A stretch of 64,000 nt of DNA, taken from positions 62,001 to 126,000 of the forward strand of contig JAYENW010000012.1 of assembly GCA_034722275.1 (NCBI GenBank), in the 5' to 3' direction. The stretch is from M55B177 sp034722275 (GTDB lineage: Bacteria > Chloroflexota > Dehalococcoidia > GIF9 > AB-539-J10). Within the stretch, counting starts at the first letter, position 1. Each line of letters begins with the position of its first letter. The notes under the pieces were generated by a model. That model did no database searches, was not told the DNA's origin, and saw nothing but the letters and a program-made list of their open reading frames with translations. A program made the position numbers and the translations under genes. Of the stretch, positions 1-9,831 are shown one piece after another.

Positions 1-387
1 ATAACAATCGGGCATAATTGCGCCGTGGAAGATAACTGCGTTATCCACGCAGGTTCACCCACAACAACAGGTAACCGGCAGGATATTGTCATCGGCAACA
101 ATGTGCAAATAGGTCATGGTGCTGTCTTTAACGGTTTCAAGCTTGGCAATAATAGCCTGTTAGGTATGAATTGCACTATTTTGCATGATACCAAAATCGG
201 CGACTTTTGCATCATCGCCGCTGGCTGTGTTGTGGGAGAGAAAATGAAGATTCCCGATAAGTCCTTTGTTGCCGGTGTCCCCGGCAAGATTAAGGGCGAA
301 GCTTCAGAAAAGCAACTATGGTGGGTACAAAAAGCCCCGGAGGCTTATACTAAATTAGCCCAGCAGCACAAAAAACAAAACCCTTAA
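1..387 (+). CDS. gamma-carbonic anhydrase / hexapeptide-repeat protein (5' partial)
   Basis: C-terminal part of a left-handed beta-helix protein. The frame is open from base 1 and reads through a GTG at 25, so the gene starts outside the window. Imperfect hexapeptide repeats (I/V-G-x-x-x-x), the segments IGHGAVFNG and GMNCTILHD, and a C-terminal GVPGKIKG followed by a short helix are typical of the YrdA/PaaY/CaiE gamma-carbonic-anhydrase-like family, whose members are often Zn-dependent trimers. The first metal His lies near the cut edge, so activity cannot be judged. It converges with argS, 12 bases away. Confidence 0.85.
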   Translation: MTIGHNCAVEDNCVIHAGSPTTTGNRQDIVIGNNVQIGHGAVFNGFKLGNNSLLGMNCTILHDTKIGDFCIIAAGCVVGEKMKIPDKSFVAGVPGKIKGEASEKQLWWVQKAPEAYTKLAQQHKKQNP

Positions 388-399
388 CCAAGAGAAACA

Positions 400-2070
400 T
401 CACATACTCTCGGGAGCATTCATGCCCATAAGACCAAGAATTTTAACCAGAACTATCTGAGTTGCTTTGACCAGTTTAAGTCTGGCCTTCGTCAACGCCT
501 CATCTCCAGAGACAACACGGCACTGCTTATAAAAACTATGGAAAACTGTAGCCAGGTCTTGCGCATAGTAGGTCAAATAGTGTGGTTGTAAGGTAGCAGC
601 TGCATCCTCCACAATCTCAGGTAAAGCCACCAGACGGCGAATTAAAGTCAGCTCTGGTTCATTAGAAAGCAGGGAAATATCGCCCTGGCTGTAATCAATT
701 CCCCGCTGTTTTGCCAACCTGAGGATGCTGGCAATCCTGGCATGAGCATATTGAACATAATATACAGGATTGTCTGCTGACTGCCTCTTGGCCAGCTCAA
801 TGTTGAAATCCATCTGGCTATCGGCAGAGCGAGATAGAAATATAAAGCGGCAGGCGTCCGCACCCACCTCATCTATAACTTCGCACAAGGTAACAATGTC
901 ACCGCTACGCTTGGATACCTTGACAATTTCCTCACCGCGCCGCAAAGTAACCAGTTGATAGGTAATTATTTTAAGCTGCTCCGGGTCTATCCCCAGGGCC
1001 TGCATAACCGTCTTCATTCGAGGAATATGTCCCTGATGGTCTGCTCCCCAGATATCAATAACACTATGGAATTTCCGCTCGACAAATTTGTCATAATGAT
1101 AGGCGATATCAGAGGCAAAATAAGTAGGAGCACCATCGCTGCGTACCAATACATTATCTTTATCCTCCCCCAGAGAGCTTGATTCAAACCAGGTGGCATT
1201 TTCCTTCTTTGCTACATGTCTTTCATTCTGTAGTAAAGCCATGACCTTATCATACTGCCCATTCTGATACAGACTTTTCTCACTAAACCAGGTATCGAAT
1301 TTGACTCTCAACAAGCTGAGGTCCTCTTCTATTCCAGCCATCATCTTCTCAATCCCAATTTTACCCAGTTCAGAGACAGCTTCTTCTCGCGGCAAGGTCA
1401 GAAATTCGCGGCCATGTTCCCGGGCGATTTCTTCAGCCAGGCTAACCAGATAATTGCCCAGATAGCCTTCTTCAGGCATGGCAGCCTCTTCTCCCAAATA
1501 CTGCTGATAACGAGCGTAAAGAGAGCGGCCGAAGTTATCTATCTGGGTGCCCATATCATTCACATAGTATTCCCTTTGCACCGAATATCCTGCAGCAGCA
1601 AGGACATTGGCTAATGTACTGCCGAGGACAGCACCGCGGCCATGCCCCACATGAAGAGGCCCTGTGGGGTTAGCACTAACAAACTCCACCTGAACACGAC
1701 TGCCCTTACCCAAATCGAGATTGCCATAAGCTTCACTGTCAGTTAAAATCATCTCCACCTGCTCTTTGAGCCAGTCATCTCGTAAGGTGAAGTTGATAAA
1801 TCCCGGCGAGGCAACAGAGACCTTATCAACTTCAAGCGGTGGTGAGATATGCTCAAATATGCGCTGGGCGATAACCATGGGGGGCATTTTCATGGAGCGC
1901 GCTAACTTCAAAGGAAGTCCCGAGGCAAAATCTCCATGTTCTGGATTCTGGGGATGCTCTATAATTATCTCCGGCAAGGCTGCCGCAGCGAGAACACCTT
2001 GTTCCTGAACTGCCAGAACTGCCTGCTGCAAAGAAATAGCCAGCTTTTGCTTCAACAATAATTTATCCAT
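400..2070 (-). CDS. argS: arginyl-tRNA synthetase
   Basis: Class I aminoacyl-tRNA synthetase that charges tRNA-Arg in the cytoplasm. At 556 residues it has the family's normal length. The HIGH-type signature reads HVGH after PTGPL (around residue 140) and a KMSKS-like KVSKRSG lies near residue 386. An N-terminal Add-1-type domain and a C-terminal DALR anticodon-binding domain frame the catalytic core. It is the last gene of the minus-strand run fakA-degV-recG-argS, starting 33 bases after recG. Confidence 0.97.
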   Translation of the reverse strand: MDKLLLKQKLAISLQQAVLAVQEQGVLAAAALPEIIIEHPQNPEHGDFASGLPLKLARSMKMPPMVIAQRIFEHISPPLEVDKVSVASPGFINFTLRDDWLKEQVEMILTDSEAYGNLDLGKGSRVQVEFVSANPTGPLHVGHGRGAVLGSTLANVLAAAGYSVQREYYVNDMGTQIDNFGRSLYARYQQYLGEEAAMPEEGYLGNYLVSLAEEIAREHGREFLTLPREEAVSELGKIGIEKMMAGIEEDLSLLRVKFDTWFSEKSLYQNGQYDKVMALLQNERHVAKKENATWFESSSLGEDKDNVLVRSDGAPTYFASDIAYHYDKFVERKFHSVIDIWGADHQGHIPRMKTVMQALGIDPEQLKIITYQLVTLRRGEEIVKVSKRSGDIVTLCEVIDEVGADACRFIFLSRSADSQMDFNIELAKRQSADNPVYYVQYAHARIASILRLAKQRGIDYSQGDISLLSNEPELTLIRRLVALPEIVEDAAATLQPHYLTYYAQDLATVFHSFYKQCRVVSGDEALTKARLKLVKATQIVLVKILGLMGMNAPESM

Positions 2071-2103
2071 GGCAGCATCCTTTACCAGATATCATGAAAT
2101 ACT

Positions 2104-4638
2104 TCAACTCCACTCGGTCTTCTGTGTCCACAGGCAATTTAACTTCTCCTTCAAAAGCAAGTTTTGCCTTCGCTTTAAATCGGGGTCACTATTGAACAGG
2201 GCGATTGCTTCTCGCCGGGCCAGCTCTATAAGGCGTATATTCGACAATTGGGCCACTTTAAGGTCAGGTAGTCCACTTTGACGAGAGCCAAAGAATTCCC
2301 CAGGACCACGCAGCTCCAGGTCTTTCTCAGCTAAAACAAAGCCATTATGAATCACTTCCATGAAACGGAGCCTCTCTTTTACTTCAGGCGAATACCTTTC
2401 CGGGATAAGTATACAATACCCCTCATCCTCACTTCTACCAACTCTGCCCCTGAGTTGATGAAGTTGCGATAACCCAAACCGTTCGGCACCTTCTACCAGC
2501 ATAACCGTAGCCCCGGGCACGTCAATGCCAACTTCTACCACCGAAGTGGACACCAGAATATCAAATTCTCCAGCACGAAAGCATCGCATTATTTCTTCTT
2601 TTTCAGAAGGCGGCAGTTGCCCATGAAGCAAGCCCAATTTCAAGTCAGGGAAGACTTCATGAGATAGCCTCCGATATTCGGTGGTGGCAGCCTTTGTCTC
2701 CAAAGACTCAGATTCTTCAACCAGAGGGCAGATGATAAAAGCTTGCTTGCCTTTGCTGACTTCACGGCGGATGAAGCGGTAAGCCTGGTCCCGATATTCA
2801 GGCTTGAGCCACTTTGTCTTAACACGCTGCCGCCCTGGCGGCAACTCATCTATAACAGAAAGGTCAAGGTCTCCATACACCGTTAATGACATCGTTCGAG
2901 GAATAGGTGTGGCTGTCATCACTAAAACATGAGGATTGAAGCCTTTCTGTCGTAATGCTCCCCGCTGCAGTACACCAAAGCGATGCTGTTCATCCGTGAT
3001 TGCCAGACCTAAACGGTCGAATTCTACCCCTTTTTGTATCAGGGCATGGGTGCCAATAACGATGTCAATCACGCCTTGATTTATTTCATGGTGCAAATCT
3101 TCTTTTTCACTGCTGCTAAGGCTGCCCACAAGCAAAGCAATAGTAAGCGGCTTGGAGAGGAAGCCCGAATAACATTTGATGCTTGCTGTTTTCTCTTCCT
3201 GTTTAGCAACCTCAGCTAAATAGCTGCAAATGTTGTGAAAATGCTGCTCAGCTAATACTTCAGTAGGCACCATTAAAGCACTTTGATATCCATTAGCTGC
3301 AGCTAGCAGAAGAGCCACAGCGGCAACCACTGTTTTACCACTGCCCACTTCGCCCTGCAGAAGACGCGCCATGGCCTTCGGTTGCTGCAGGTCATCTGAA
3401 ATATCTTGAAGCACTCTTTGCTGAGCACCGGTCAGAGTAAAAGGCAAACAAGCTAAGAATTTGTCAATCACCTCATGGCTGATAGTGAAAGCATTGCCCG
3501 GCTGGCTTTCCTGCCAGCTTCGCTTCCGGGAAAGAACGCTTAACTGCAACAATAGTAACTCATCAAAAGCCAAGCGCTCTCTGGCTTTCTCCGCCATCGG
3601 TTGCGTATCGGGATAATGAGCCTGGGCAAGAGCCTGTGGCAGGTCCATCAACTGGCATCGCGCTCTCAGCTCTGAAGGAAGAAACTCTGCTGCTTGCCCC
3701 AGATAGCCATCGAGAGCTTCTCTGGTCCACTTTCTGACCTGCCGTGGGTATAAGCCCCGGGTGAGAGGATAAATCGGGACCAGACGAGCAGTATGAATAG
3801 TTTCCTCACCTGGCTCAGAACTGGTCTTGCTCTCCAACAATTCCCACTCCGGGGATTCAAATACTTTCTTCCCCTTGAATTTTCTTACCGTGCCGCTGAT
3901 AACTATGCGCGCATTGGTAGTGAATTTTCTGGCCAGATAAGGTTGGTTGAACCAAACCACTCTGACGGTTCCTGTTTCATCACCAACAATCGCTTCCGTG
4001 CTGCGCCAGTTGCCAAATGTAGCTACTCTGGCTTCCCAAATTATGGCTGTAATAGTCTGTTCCTTCCCTTCCTCTAGTTGGGAGATGGTTTTGCGTTGAC
4101 TGTAATCAACATACCGTCTGGGGAGGAAATAAAGCAAATCCTCTATCGTGGCAATGCCAAGTCTGGCAAATTTGGCAGCTATTTTAGGGGCAACGCCCTT
4201 GATAACGGTTATCGGCAAATTTAATCCACCATCTCTTTCCTGGGAGCGCGGCTTATCTTCGGTTACTACTTTTTGGGCTCTTGATTTCTTCGCCCTCCCA
4301 GCTTTGACTTCCCGATGCTCATGCGGTGTCACCACTTCTCGCTTGGCCTTATCCAGCTCATTCAACCAGTCGAGGATACGCGTTACCCATATCTTTCGCT
4401 CATCTATGCCACAGGAAGCGTAGCTTTGCTCAGCCAGGTTGAGCCCATCGAAGTCGGCTAAAAGCTGCCGGGCAAGTTCTTTTCTCTTCACCTCATTGAG
4501 CGTGAGAACAAGGCCCTGCCTTATTTCACTGGCCTTCTTGTCAAGATACTTGTCCAGACCACCCCACACTGCCTTGTCAGCACAGCCACCTTTATGCTCT
4601 AATTCAAGAATAGCTTGCAGTACATCAAGCTCAGCCAT
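2104..4638 (-). CDS. recG: ATP-dependent DNA helicase RecG
   Basis: Branch-migrating helicase that rescues stalled replication forks. The order is an N-terminal extension of about 130 residues, a wedge OB-fold, then two RecA-like domains. Walker A is GEVGSGKT and the DExH box is DEQH in ITDEQHRFG; motif VI includes QLRGRVGRS and the C-terminal TRG-like region includes GPGEFFGSRQSG. At 844 residues it is longer than E. coli RecG (693); the extra length is the charged N-terminal extension. The gene starts 6 bases after degV. Confidence 0.96.
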   Translation of the reverse strand: MAELDVLQAILELEHKGGCADKAVWGGLDKYLDKKASEIRQGLVLTLNEVKRKELARQLLADFDGLNLAEQSYASCGIDERKIWVTRILDWLNELDKAKREVVTPHEHREVKAGRAKKSRAQKVVTEDKPRSQERDGGLNLPITVIKGVAPKIAAKFARLGIATIEDLLYFLPRRYVDYSQRKTISQLEEGKEQTITAIIWEARVATFGNWRSTEAIVGDETGTVRVVWFNQPYLARKFTTNARIVISGTVRKFKGKKVFESPEWELLESKTSSEPGEETIHTARLVPIYPLTRGLYPRQVRKWTREALDGYLGQAAEFLPSELRARCQLMDLPQALAQAHYPDTQPMAEKARERLAFDELLLLQLSVLSRKRSWQESQPGNAFTISHEVIDKFLACLPFTLTGAQQRVLQDISDDLQQPKAMARLLQGEVGSGKTVVAAVALLLAAANGYQSALMVPTEVLAEQHFHNICSYLAEVAKQEEKTASIKCYSGFLSKPLTIALLVGSLSSSEKEDLHHEINQGVIDIVIGTHALIQKGVEFDRLGLAITDEQHRFGVLQRGALRQKGFNPHVLVMTATPIPRTMSLTVYGDLDLSVIDELPPGRQRVKTKWLKPEYRDQAYRFIRREVSKGKQAFIICPLVEESESLETKAATTEYRRLSHEVFPDLKLGLLHGQLPPSEKEEIMRCFRAGEFDILVSTSVVEVGIDVPGATVMLVEGAERFGLSQLHQLRGRVGRSEDEGYCILIPERYSPEVKERLRFMEVIHNGFVLAEKDLELRGPGEFFGSRQSGLPDLKVAQLSNIRLIELARREAIALFNSDPDLKRRQNLLLKEKLNCLWTQKTEWS

Positions 4639-4644
4639 CTTGTG

Positions 4645-5484
4645 CTAATGTTCCGCCTCAAGGACAGAGACAGCAAGAACATGAGGACCAACATGAGTAC
4701 CCACCACGGGGCTTACCTTGGAACGATAGAGATTTTCTGGAGGAACTACATTTTGGAGACGCTCAGCGAGCATCTCTAATTCATCAGGGGTAGTGGCATC
4801 TTCGATAGCCAGAGCCTCGACATGATCGAAATCCCGCACAAAATCTACCATAAGGTCCATAGCATGCAACCGGTTACGCGGCCGTGCGAAAGGAAAGGTA
4901 TTGCCATCTTTTATCCCCAGAACTGGATTTACCTTCAGTAAACTGCCCAAAAACGCCTGTGCCTTGCCAATACGCCCACCCCTTTTCAGATATTCCAGGG
5001 TATCAAATGTCATATACACATGAACTCTGGGAATGGCTTCCTTAACCCATTCAGCAATTTCATCCAGATCGGCGCCTGACTTGGCCATCCTGGCTGCTGA
5101 GATAACCAGAAGCATCTGTCCCCCTATAGCCAGCCGGGAATCTATAACCTCGATATGGCAATCCTTGTTTACCATTGTGCTGCCCTGGAGTGCTATCCTG
5201 TAAGTTCCACTATACATCTCTGAGAGCGTTATCGTCAGGATTTCCTTTGTTTCCTCAGCCAGTTTATTGAAGAGCTCGGCAAGAAAATCGGGAGTGACAG
5301 TTGAAGTGGTAGGCATGATTTCACCTTGCATCAGCTTGTGATAGAACTCCTCGGTGGTCAGGTCAATATTATCATGGTAAACGTGGCTGCCAAACTGGAC
5401 ATATAAAGGCACCACGGTAACCCCAAGCTTGCGGGCCAGCTCAGAAGTAATGTCAGAGCAACTATCAGTTACAATCTCAACCAT
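4645..5484 (-). CDS. DegV family fatty-acid-binding protein (FakB-like)
   Basis: DegV proteins bind a fatty acid and present it to the kinase FakA for acyl-phosphate formation. The N-terminal DSCSDITSE, the TSTVTPDF segment around residue 60 and a conserved RGGRIGKA near residue 165 mark the family; length (279) is normal. Its ATG overlaps the stop codon of the upstream FakA-like gene by one base (TAATG), so the two are probably translationally coupled and work as a pair. Confidence 0.92.
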   Translation of the reverse strand: MVEIVTDSCSDITSELARKLGVTVVPLYVQFGSHVYHDNIDLTTEEFYHKLMQGEIMPTTSTVTPDFLAELFNKLAEETKEILTITLSEMYSGTYRIALQGSTMVNKDCHIEVIDSRLAIGGQMLLVISAARMAKSGADLDEIAEWVKEAIPRVHVYMTFDTLEYLKRGGRIGKAQAFLGSLLKVNPVLGIKDGNTFPFARPRNRLHAMDLMVDFVRDFDHVEALAIEDATTPDELEMLAERLQNVVPPENLYRSKVSPVVGTHVGPHVLAVSVLEAEH

Positions 5485-7112
5485 TATTCCAATGATATAA
5501 TATACTCGTAGTAAGGCTGTCCGCCCTGAACAAGTTCAACCTCTATTTTATATTTATTGCGGATTTCTTTGACGATATTTTCAGCTTCTGCCGCTTCTAC
5601 TTTGTTGCCGCAATAAATGGTTATTAACTCCATACCCCTCACCTCCGATTTTTCCAGAGCCTCCAGAACGACATCCACTCTCTTATCACCACTGGCTACC
5701 AACTTCTCATCCTCTAAAACAGCAACGGGCTTTCCTTTCTTTACCTTCAAGCCATTGATTTGTGTCCCTCGCACTGCTTTAGTAACTGCTATGGTCTTAA
5801 TTGTATTTGTTGCTTCTTTCATAACTCGGGCATTCTCTTCCAGGTCCAGGTCATAATTAAAGGCAAGAAATGCCGCTATACCCTGAGGCATAGTTCTGGT
5901 GGGCACAACTCTGATGCCTTTCGAAGTGAAAGGCTTAACCTGTCGAGCTGTAGAGACAATATTCTTGTTATTGGGCAATATAATGACATTATCTGAGGGC
6001 GCTGATTCCACTGCCTGGAGCAACTGGCGAACACTGGGATTCATTGTTTGCCCACCAGGAACGATAATCACATTTCCCAGACTATTGAATATCTTGAAGA
6101 AGCCTTCGCCTGAAGCTACTGTTACTATGGTTATGTCAGTTACAGGTAACTTTTCCCTTTGCATTTTGAGGAACCCAAGATACTCGTCATCCATGTTGTC
6201 GATTTTTATCTCATGCAGCTTGCCCAGATGAGCAGCGTAGCTGATGACTTCTCCCGGATCAAAGCTATGGATATGAACCCTGACCAGGGAACCATTACCA
6301 GTAATGGTTAGAGACTGCCCTTTCTTTGCCAGAGCTTTTTCAATCTTCCCTATGTTGATCTTTTGCCCCTCCAGCAGAAAATTGGTGCAGTACCCATAAG
6401 GTAATTCCACTTCGGTGGACATCGGGATTGTTTTGGGAAGTAAAGCCGGCTCAGAGGAGACTATCGGCGGTTTCCAATATTGTATCTTTCCCATTTCCCC
6501 TTTGAGGTAATGGAGTGCACCGTTGAGTAAAACATAAAGGCCCTGCCCACCAGCATCAACAACGCCAGCATCCTTCAGCACAGGCAATAAAGTGGGCGTT
6601 CGTGCTACTGAATCCTCAGCAGCTTCTACAGCAACTTCCAACACCGCGGTTAAATCATCTGGATGAGCCTCGGCAGCCTCCCGAGCAGCTTTAGACAAAT
6701 CCTTAAGCACCGTCAGCATAGTTCCCTCTACCGGGTTAATAACTCCCTGATAAGCTAACTGCACAGACTCAGCCAATGCATTGGCAAAATCCAGCCCGTT
6801 GAAACAAACATCGTGCTCCAGCCCTTTAGCCAGACCACGCCAGAATTGAGATAAGATAACGCCTGAGTTCCCCCGTGCTCCCATCAAAGCCCCATGAGCC
6901 ATCATTTTTGCTATTGAAGAGGCATCGCTGTCCACATCCTGCTTCGCCTCATCTATGGCAGAACGCATAGTGAGCAGCATATTGGTTCCCGTATCCCCAT
7001 CAGGTACCGGGAAAACATTGATGGCGTTGATGTCGGGGGCGCATTTCTCCAGCAAGGCAGTCCCTGCCATGAACATCTCCCTCAGAGTTTGACCATTAAC
7101 TAAGTCTCCCAT
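5484..7112 (-). CDS. fakA: DAK2/DhaL-domain fatty acid kinase FakA-like
   Basis: FakA phosphorylates fatty acids held by a FakB/DegV partner. The N-terminal DhaL domain carries the Mg-ATP motif DGDTGTN (around residue 40) and MGARGNSGV near residue 75; a central and a C-terminal domain complete the 542 residues expected of the DAK2-DegV family. It is the first gene of a minus-strand operon with degV, recG and argS, and is divergent from rpmB across 93 bases that must hold both promoters. Confidence 0.92.
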   Translation of the reverse strand: MGDLVNGQTLREMFMAGTALLEKCAPDINAINVFPVPDGDTGTNMLLTMRSAIDEAKQDVDSDASSIAKMMAHGALMGARGNSGVILSQFWRGLAKGLEHDVCFNGLDFANALAESVQLAYQGVINPVEGTMLTVLKDLSKAAREAAEAHPDDLTAVLEVAVEAAEDSVARTPTLLPVLKDAGVVDAGGQGLYVLLNGALHYLKGEMGKIQYWKPPIVSSEPALLPKTIPMSTEVELPYGYCTNFLLEGQKINIGKIEKALAKKGQSLTITGNGSLVRVHIHSFDPGEVISYAAHLGKLHEIKIDNMDDEYLGFLKMQREKLPVTDITIVTVASGEGFFKIFNSLGNVIIVPGGQTMNPSVRQLLQAVESAPSDNVIILPNNKNIVSTARQVKPFTSKGIRVVPTRTMPQGIAAFLAFNYDLDLEENARVMKEATNTIKTIAVTKAVRGTQINGLKVKKGKPVAVLEDEKLVASGDKRVDVVLEALEKSEVRGMELITIYCGNKVEAAEAENIVKEIRNKYKIEVELVQGGQPYYEYIISLE

Positions 7113-7205
7113 ATTACCATTGGCTTTGAAGTTATTATTGTGATATTATTGACAAAATGATTGAGCCCAGCTTCACCTTAAGAAACCTGACGAGGAGAAT
7201 TTACA

Positions 7206-7388
7206 ATGAAGTGTGAAATATGTGGCAAAAAGCCCATGTTCGGAAACAACGTAAGCCACTCCAAAAGGCGCACCAAGCGCCGCTGGCTGCCAAATATTCA
7301 TCGTGTCTCAATTATGGTAGAGGGAAAGAAGACAAAAGTCAATATATGTACCCGATGCCTTCGCACCCTGCACAAGGCAGCCCACTAA
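7206..7388 (+). CDS. rpmB: 50S ribosomal protein L28
   Basis: Sixty-residue basic ribosomal protein of the large subunit. It begins with MKCEICGKKP and ends in a KVNICTRCLRTL segment, so it carries a CxxC...CxxC zinc ribbon, the Cys-containing form of L28. A GAGGAGA Shine-Dalgarno lies upstream of the ATG. It stands alone on the plus strand, and its end overlaps the end of the convergent rpe by 4 bases. Confidence 0.96.
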   Translation: MKCEICGKKPMFGNNVSHSKRRTKRRWLPNIHRVSIMVEGKKTKVNICTRCLRTLHKAAH

Positions 7389-8050
7389 GTTACTGTCTCC
7401 TTCATTTTCTGTAATGCCCGGCTTATCCCCTCTGCAGCTTGGAATATACTGGCACCAACTACCAGGACTCTGCCACCAGCTTTAACTACGCTGGGCGCAT
7501 TATCCACAGTGATGCCGCCGTCAACTTCAAGCTCAGCATTGATGTTTCTATCATCAAGCATCTCTCGCAAGCGCGCTATCTTGGGCAATGCTTCCGGGAT
7601 AAAGGTTTGCCCACCAAAACCTGGATTGACGCTCATTATGAGGACCAGGTCAACATGAGGGATAATCTCCTCTATGAAACTCAAAGGCGTTGCCGGATTT
7701 AGAGAGACCCCGGCTCTCACCTCTTTCGCCTTTATAGACTCAATTGTCCTGTGAATGTGAGGACAGGCTTCTATATGCACGGTGAGGATGTCAGCACCAG
7801 AGGCGACAAAGTCAGGGATATAACACTCAGGATGTTCTATCATCAGATGGACATCCAAAGGCAAGCTGGTCCAGGAGCGAATGGAAGCTACTACCGCAGC
7901 TCCGATACTGATGTTGGGCACAAAATGCCCATCCATGACATCTACATGAATGTAATCAGCCCCCGCCCTGGTGGCTTCGTCAACCTGCTCACCAAGCCTG
8001 GCAAAATCAGCGGAAAGTATTGATGGCGCCAGCTTTATTCTACTTTTCAT
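7385..8050 (-). CDS. rpe: ribulose-phosphate 3-epimerase
   Basis: Interconverts ribulose-5-phosphate and xylulose-5-phosphate. The TIM barrel shows APSILSADF at the N terminus, the metal-binding HVDVMDGHFVPN, VHLMIEHP, MSVNPGFGGQ and EVDGGI. Length 221 is normal. It overlaps argH by 11 bases and is probably co-transcribed with it. Confidence 0.97.
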   Translation of the reverse strand: MKSRIKLAPSILSADFARLGEQVDEATRAGADYIHVDVMDGHFVPNISIGAAVVASIRSWTSLPLDVHLMIEHPECYIPDFVASGADILTVHIEACPHIHRTIESIKAKEVRAGVSLNPATPLSFIEEIIPHVDLVLIMSVNPGFGGQTFIPEALPKIARLREMLDDRNINAELEVDGGITVDNAPSVVKAGGRVLVVGASIFQAAEGISRALQKMKETVT

Positions 8051-9419
8051 CTTTCTTCTCTAAACGCTTATCAAAAGAGAGTATCTTTTTAGCATTGTTT
8101 ACCGCTTCCTCTACTTGCTGCGAGGAGGTGCCGCCAACGATATTGCGAGCAGATATAGATGATTCCAGGGTAATGGCGTATACATCTTCATCAAAGAGAG
8201 GAGAAAATCTGTGATACTCATCCAAACCAAGCTCATGGAAACTCTTAGACCTGCCTGCAGCATATTCATTGAGTCTGCCTATAACACCATGAGCTTCCCG
8301 GAAGGGCAAGCCTTTCTTCACCAAATAGTCAGCTAAGTCGGTGGCCAGTATGTAATCCTTCTCGATATCATCGCGCATGCGACCAGCATTCACTTCAATT
8401 GCCTTCATCATTTCAGCAAATATCTCCAGGCTGGAATGCAGGGTATCCACGGTATCGAAAAAGCTCTCCTTATCTTCCTGAATATCACGGTTATAGGCTA
8501 AGGGCAAAGACTTCATGGTGGTCAGCATACCCATCAGGTTGCCATACACTCGCCCTGTTTTCCCTCTGGCCAGTTCCGCCACATCAGGATTCTTCTTCTG
8601 CGGCATTATGCTGCTGCCTGTGGTAAAAGCTGAGCTGATTTCTATAAAGCCGAACTCCCTGGAAGACCATAAGATAAGCTCTTCAGCCAACCGCGAAAGG
8701 TGCATCATGGCAATAGCCGCTGCCGCTTCGTACTCTATAATGAAATCTCTGTCAGAAACAGCATCAAGACTGTTATTGCTGACCTGGCTGAAGCCCAATT
8801 CGTGAGCAACAAACTCGCGGTCTATGGGATAAGCAACACCAGCCAGGGCGCCGCTGCCTAAAGGTAAGACATCGGCGCGCTTGAGACAGTCATGAAATCT
8901 CTCTTTGTCTCTTTGAAACATCTCGAAATAAGCCAGGAGGTGATGCGCCAGAAGAACAGGCTGAGCCTGCTGCAAGTGGGTATAGCCAGGCATGATAACT
9001 GTTTGATTCGCCTCAGTCAGTTCTAGCAGTGAGCGCTGCAAGTTTACCAGCTTATCAACAGTTTTCAGGATTTCTTCTTTAAGGAAGAGGCGTGTGTCCA
9101 GAGCTATCTGGTCATTCCGAGAGCGAGCCGTATGGAGCTTCCCGGAAACATCGCCTATTTTTTCAAATAGCCTGGCTTCGATATTCATGTGAATATCTTC
9201 AAGCCCGGCTTTGAATTGAAACTCTCCCCGCTCGATTTCGCCGCCAATAGAGTCGAGCCCTTCAATTACCCTGCCGGCATCGCTCACAGCTATTATTCCC
9301 TGCTTTGCCAGCATCTTGACATGAGCGATGCTCCCTCTGACATCCTGACGCCACAGCCTCTGGTCAAAAGAAACAGAGGCAACATAATCTTGCGTTAATC
9401 TGCTTTTGTCTTTTAACAT
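8040..9419 (-). CDS. argH: argininosuccinate lyase
   Basis: Last step of arginine synthesis: argininosuccinate to arginine and fumarate. The fumarase/aspartase-superfamily signature GSSIMPQKKNPD is present around residue 268; 459 residues is normal. It lies 4.4 kb from argG, although the two are often adjacent; the accessory block 9420-13885 lies between. A promoter-like TTGACA-N17-CAAGAT sits 30-58 bases upstream, so it can be transcribed on its own with rpe. Confidence 0.97.
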   Translation of the reverse strand: MLKDKSRLTQDYVASVSFDQRLWRQDVRGSIAHVKMLAKQGIIAVSDAGRVIEGLDSIGGEIERGEFQFKAGLEDIHMNIEARLFEKIGDVSGKLHTARSRNDQIALDTRLFLKEEILKTVDKLVNLQRSLLELTEANQTVIMPGYTHLQQAQPVLLAHHLLAYFEMFQRDKERFHDCLKRADVLPLGSGALAGVAYPIDREFVAHELGFSQVSNNSLDAVSDRDFIIEYEAAAAIAMMHLSRLAEELILWSSREFGFIEISSAFTTGSSIMPQKKNPDVAELARGKTGRVYGNLMGMLTTMKSLPLAYNRDIQEDKESFFDTVDTLHSSLEIFAEMMKAIEVNAGRMRDDIEKDYILATDLADYLVKKGLPFREAHGVIGRLNEYAAGRSKSFHELGLDEYHRFSPLFDEDVYAITLESSISARNIVGGTSSQQVEEAVNNAKKILSFDKRLEKKDEK

Positions 9420-9440
9420 CTCTCTAACTCTAGAGCACCT

Positions 9441-9485
9441 AAAATGAAATCTTGATATTTTCTTTCCTGTTTGTCAACCAGTTTT
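9441..9485. repeat. 45-bp imperfect direct repeat, copy A
   Basis: This stretch matches 13704-13749 in the same orientation. The first 17 bases differ at one position, the last 13 at one position, and the middle 15-16 bases are looser. The two copies bracket the accessory block between argH and argG. Both contain promoter-like boxes, so conserved promoter sequence is an alternative to an insertion footprint. Confidence 0.55.
9449..9477 (-). promoter_or_regulatory. putative promoter of argH-rpe
   Basis: On the minus strand a perfect -35 TTGACA (9472-9477) is followed after 17 bases by CAAGAT (9449-9454). The -10 match is weak, but the same arrangement, within a longer similar stretch, recurs upstream of radC at 13712-13741. 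The distance to the argH ATG is 30 bases. Confidence 0.5.
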
Positions 9486-9511
9486 CACTAAATGCTTAGA
9501 AACCTCGAATG

Positions 9512-9733
9512 AGGAAGGTGGGTAGGCTGAAAGAAGGTTATAGAGACAGCACGAAAATACAACGTTGCCCCCGGCACCATCAAGTGCCAAGCTTTTGCGC
9601 TGTTTGATCAGGGATATTCGCCAAAAGAAGTGCGCTTTCTGCTTAGTCACCATCAAGACCCTGAGCACCCTCGGCGCTTCAGCAAGACTTTCGGAAAGTA
9701 TTACTTTTTATCGAAGGCAGCACAAAGCTGGTA
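9512..9733 (+). pseudogene. frameshifted small gene remnant
   Basis: An ATG at 9512 opens a frame reading MRKVGRLK. A one-base shift near 9533 continues it with a protein-like stretch of about 60 codons that includes VIETARKYNV and LFDQGYSPKEVRFLL and ends in a TAA at 9731-9733. The second frame has no start codon of its own. The composition suggests a small DNA-binding-like protein, but I do not recognise a family. A minus-strand frame over the same bases (9474-9668) looks less protein-like. Confidence 0.35.
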
Positions 9734-9831
9734 AGTATTCCTAGCAGGTGGCAGCTTTCTTACCCTGCTTGCTTGGTTATCCTCAGGACACAAGATGGCT
9801 GATTGTTTAGTTTTTTGGCAAAACCAGCATC

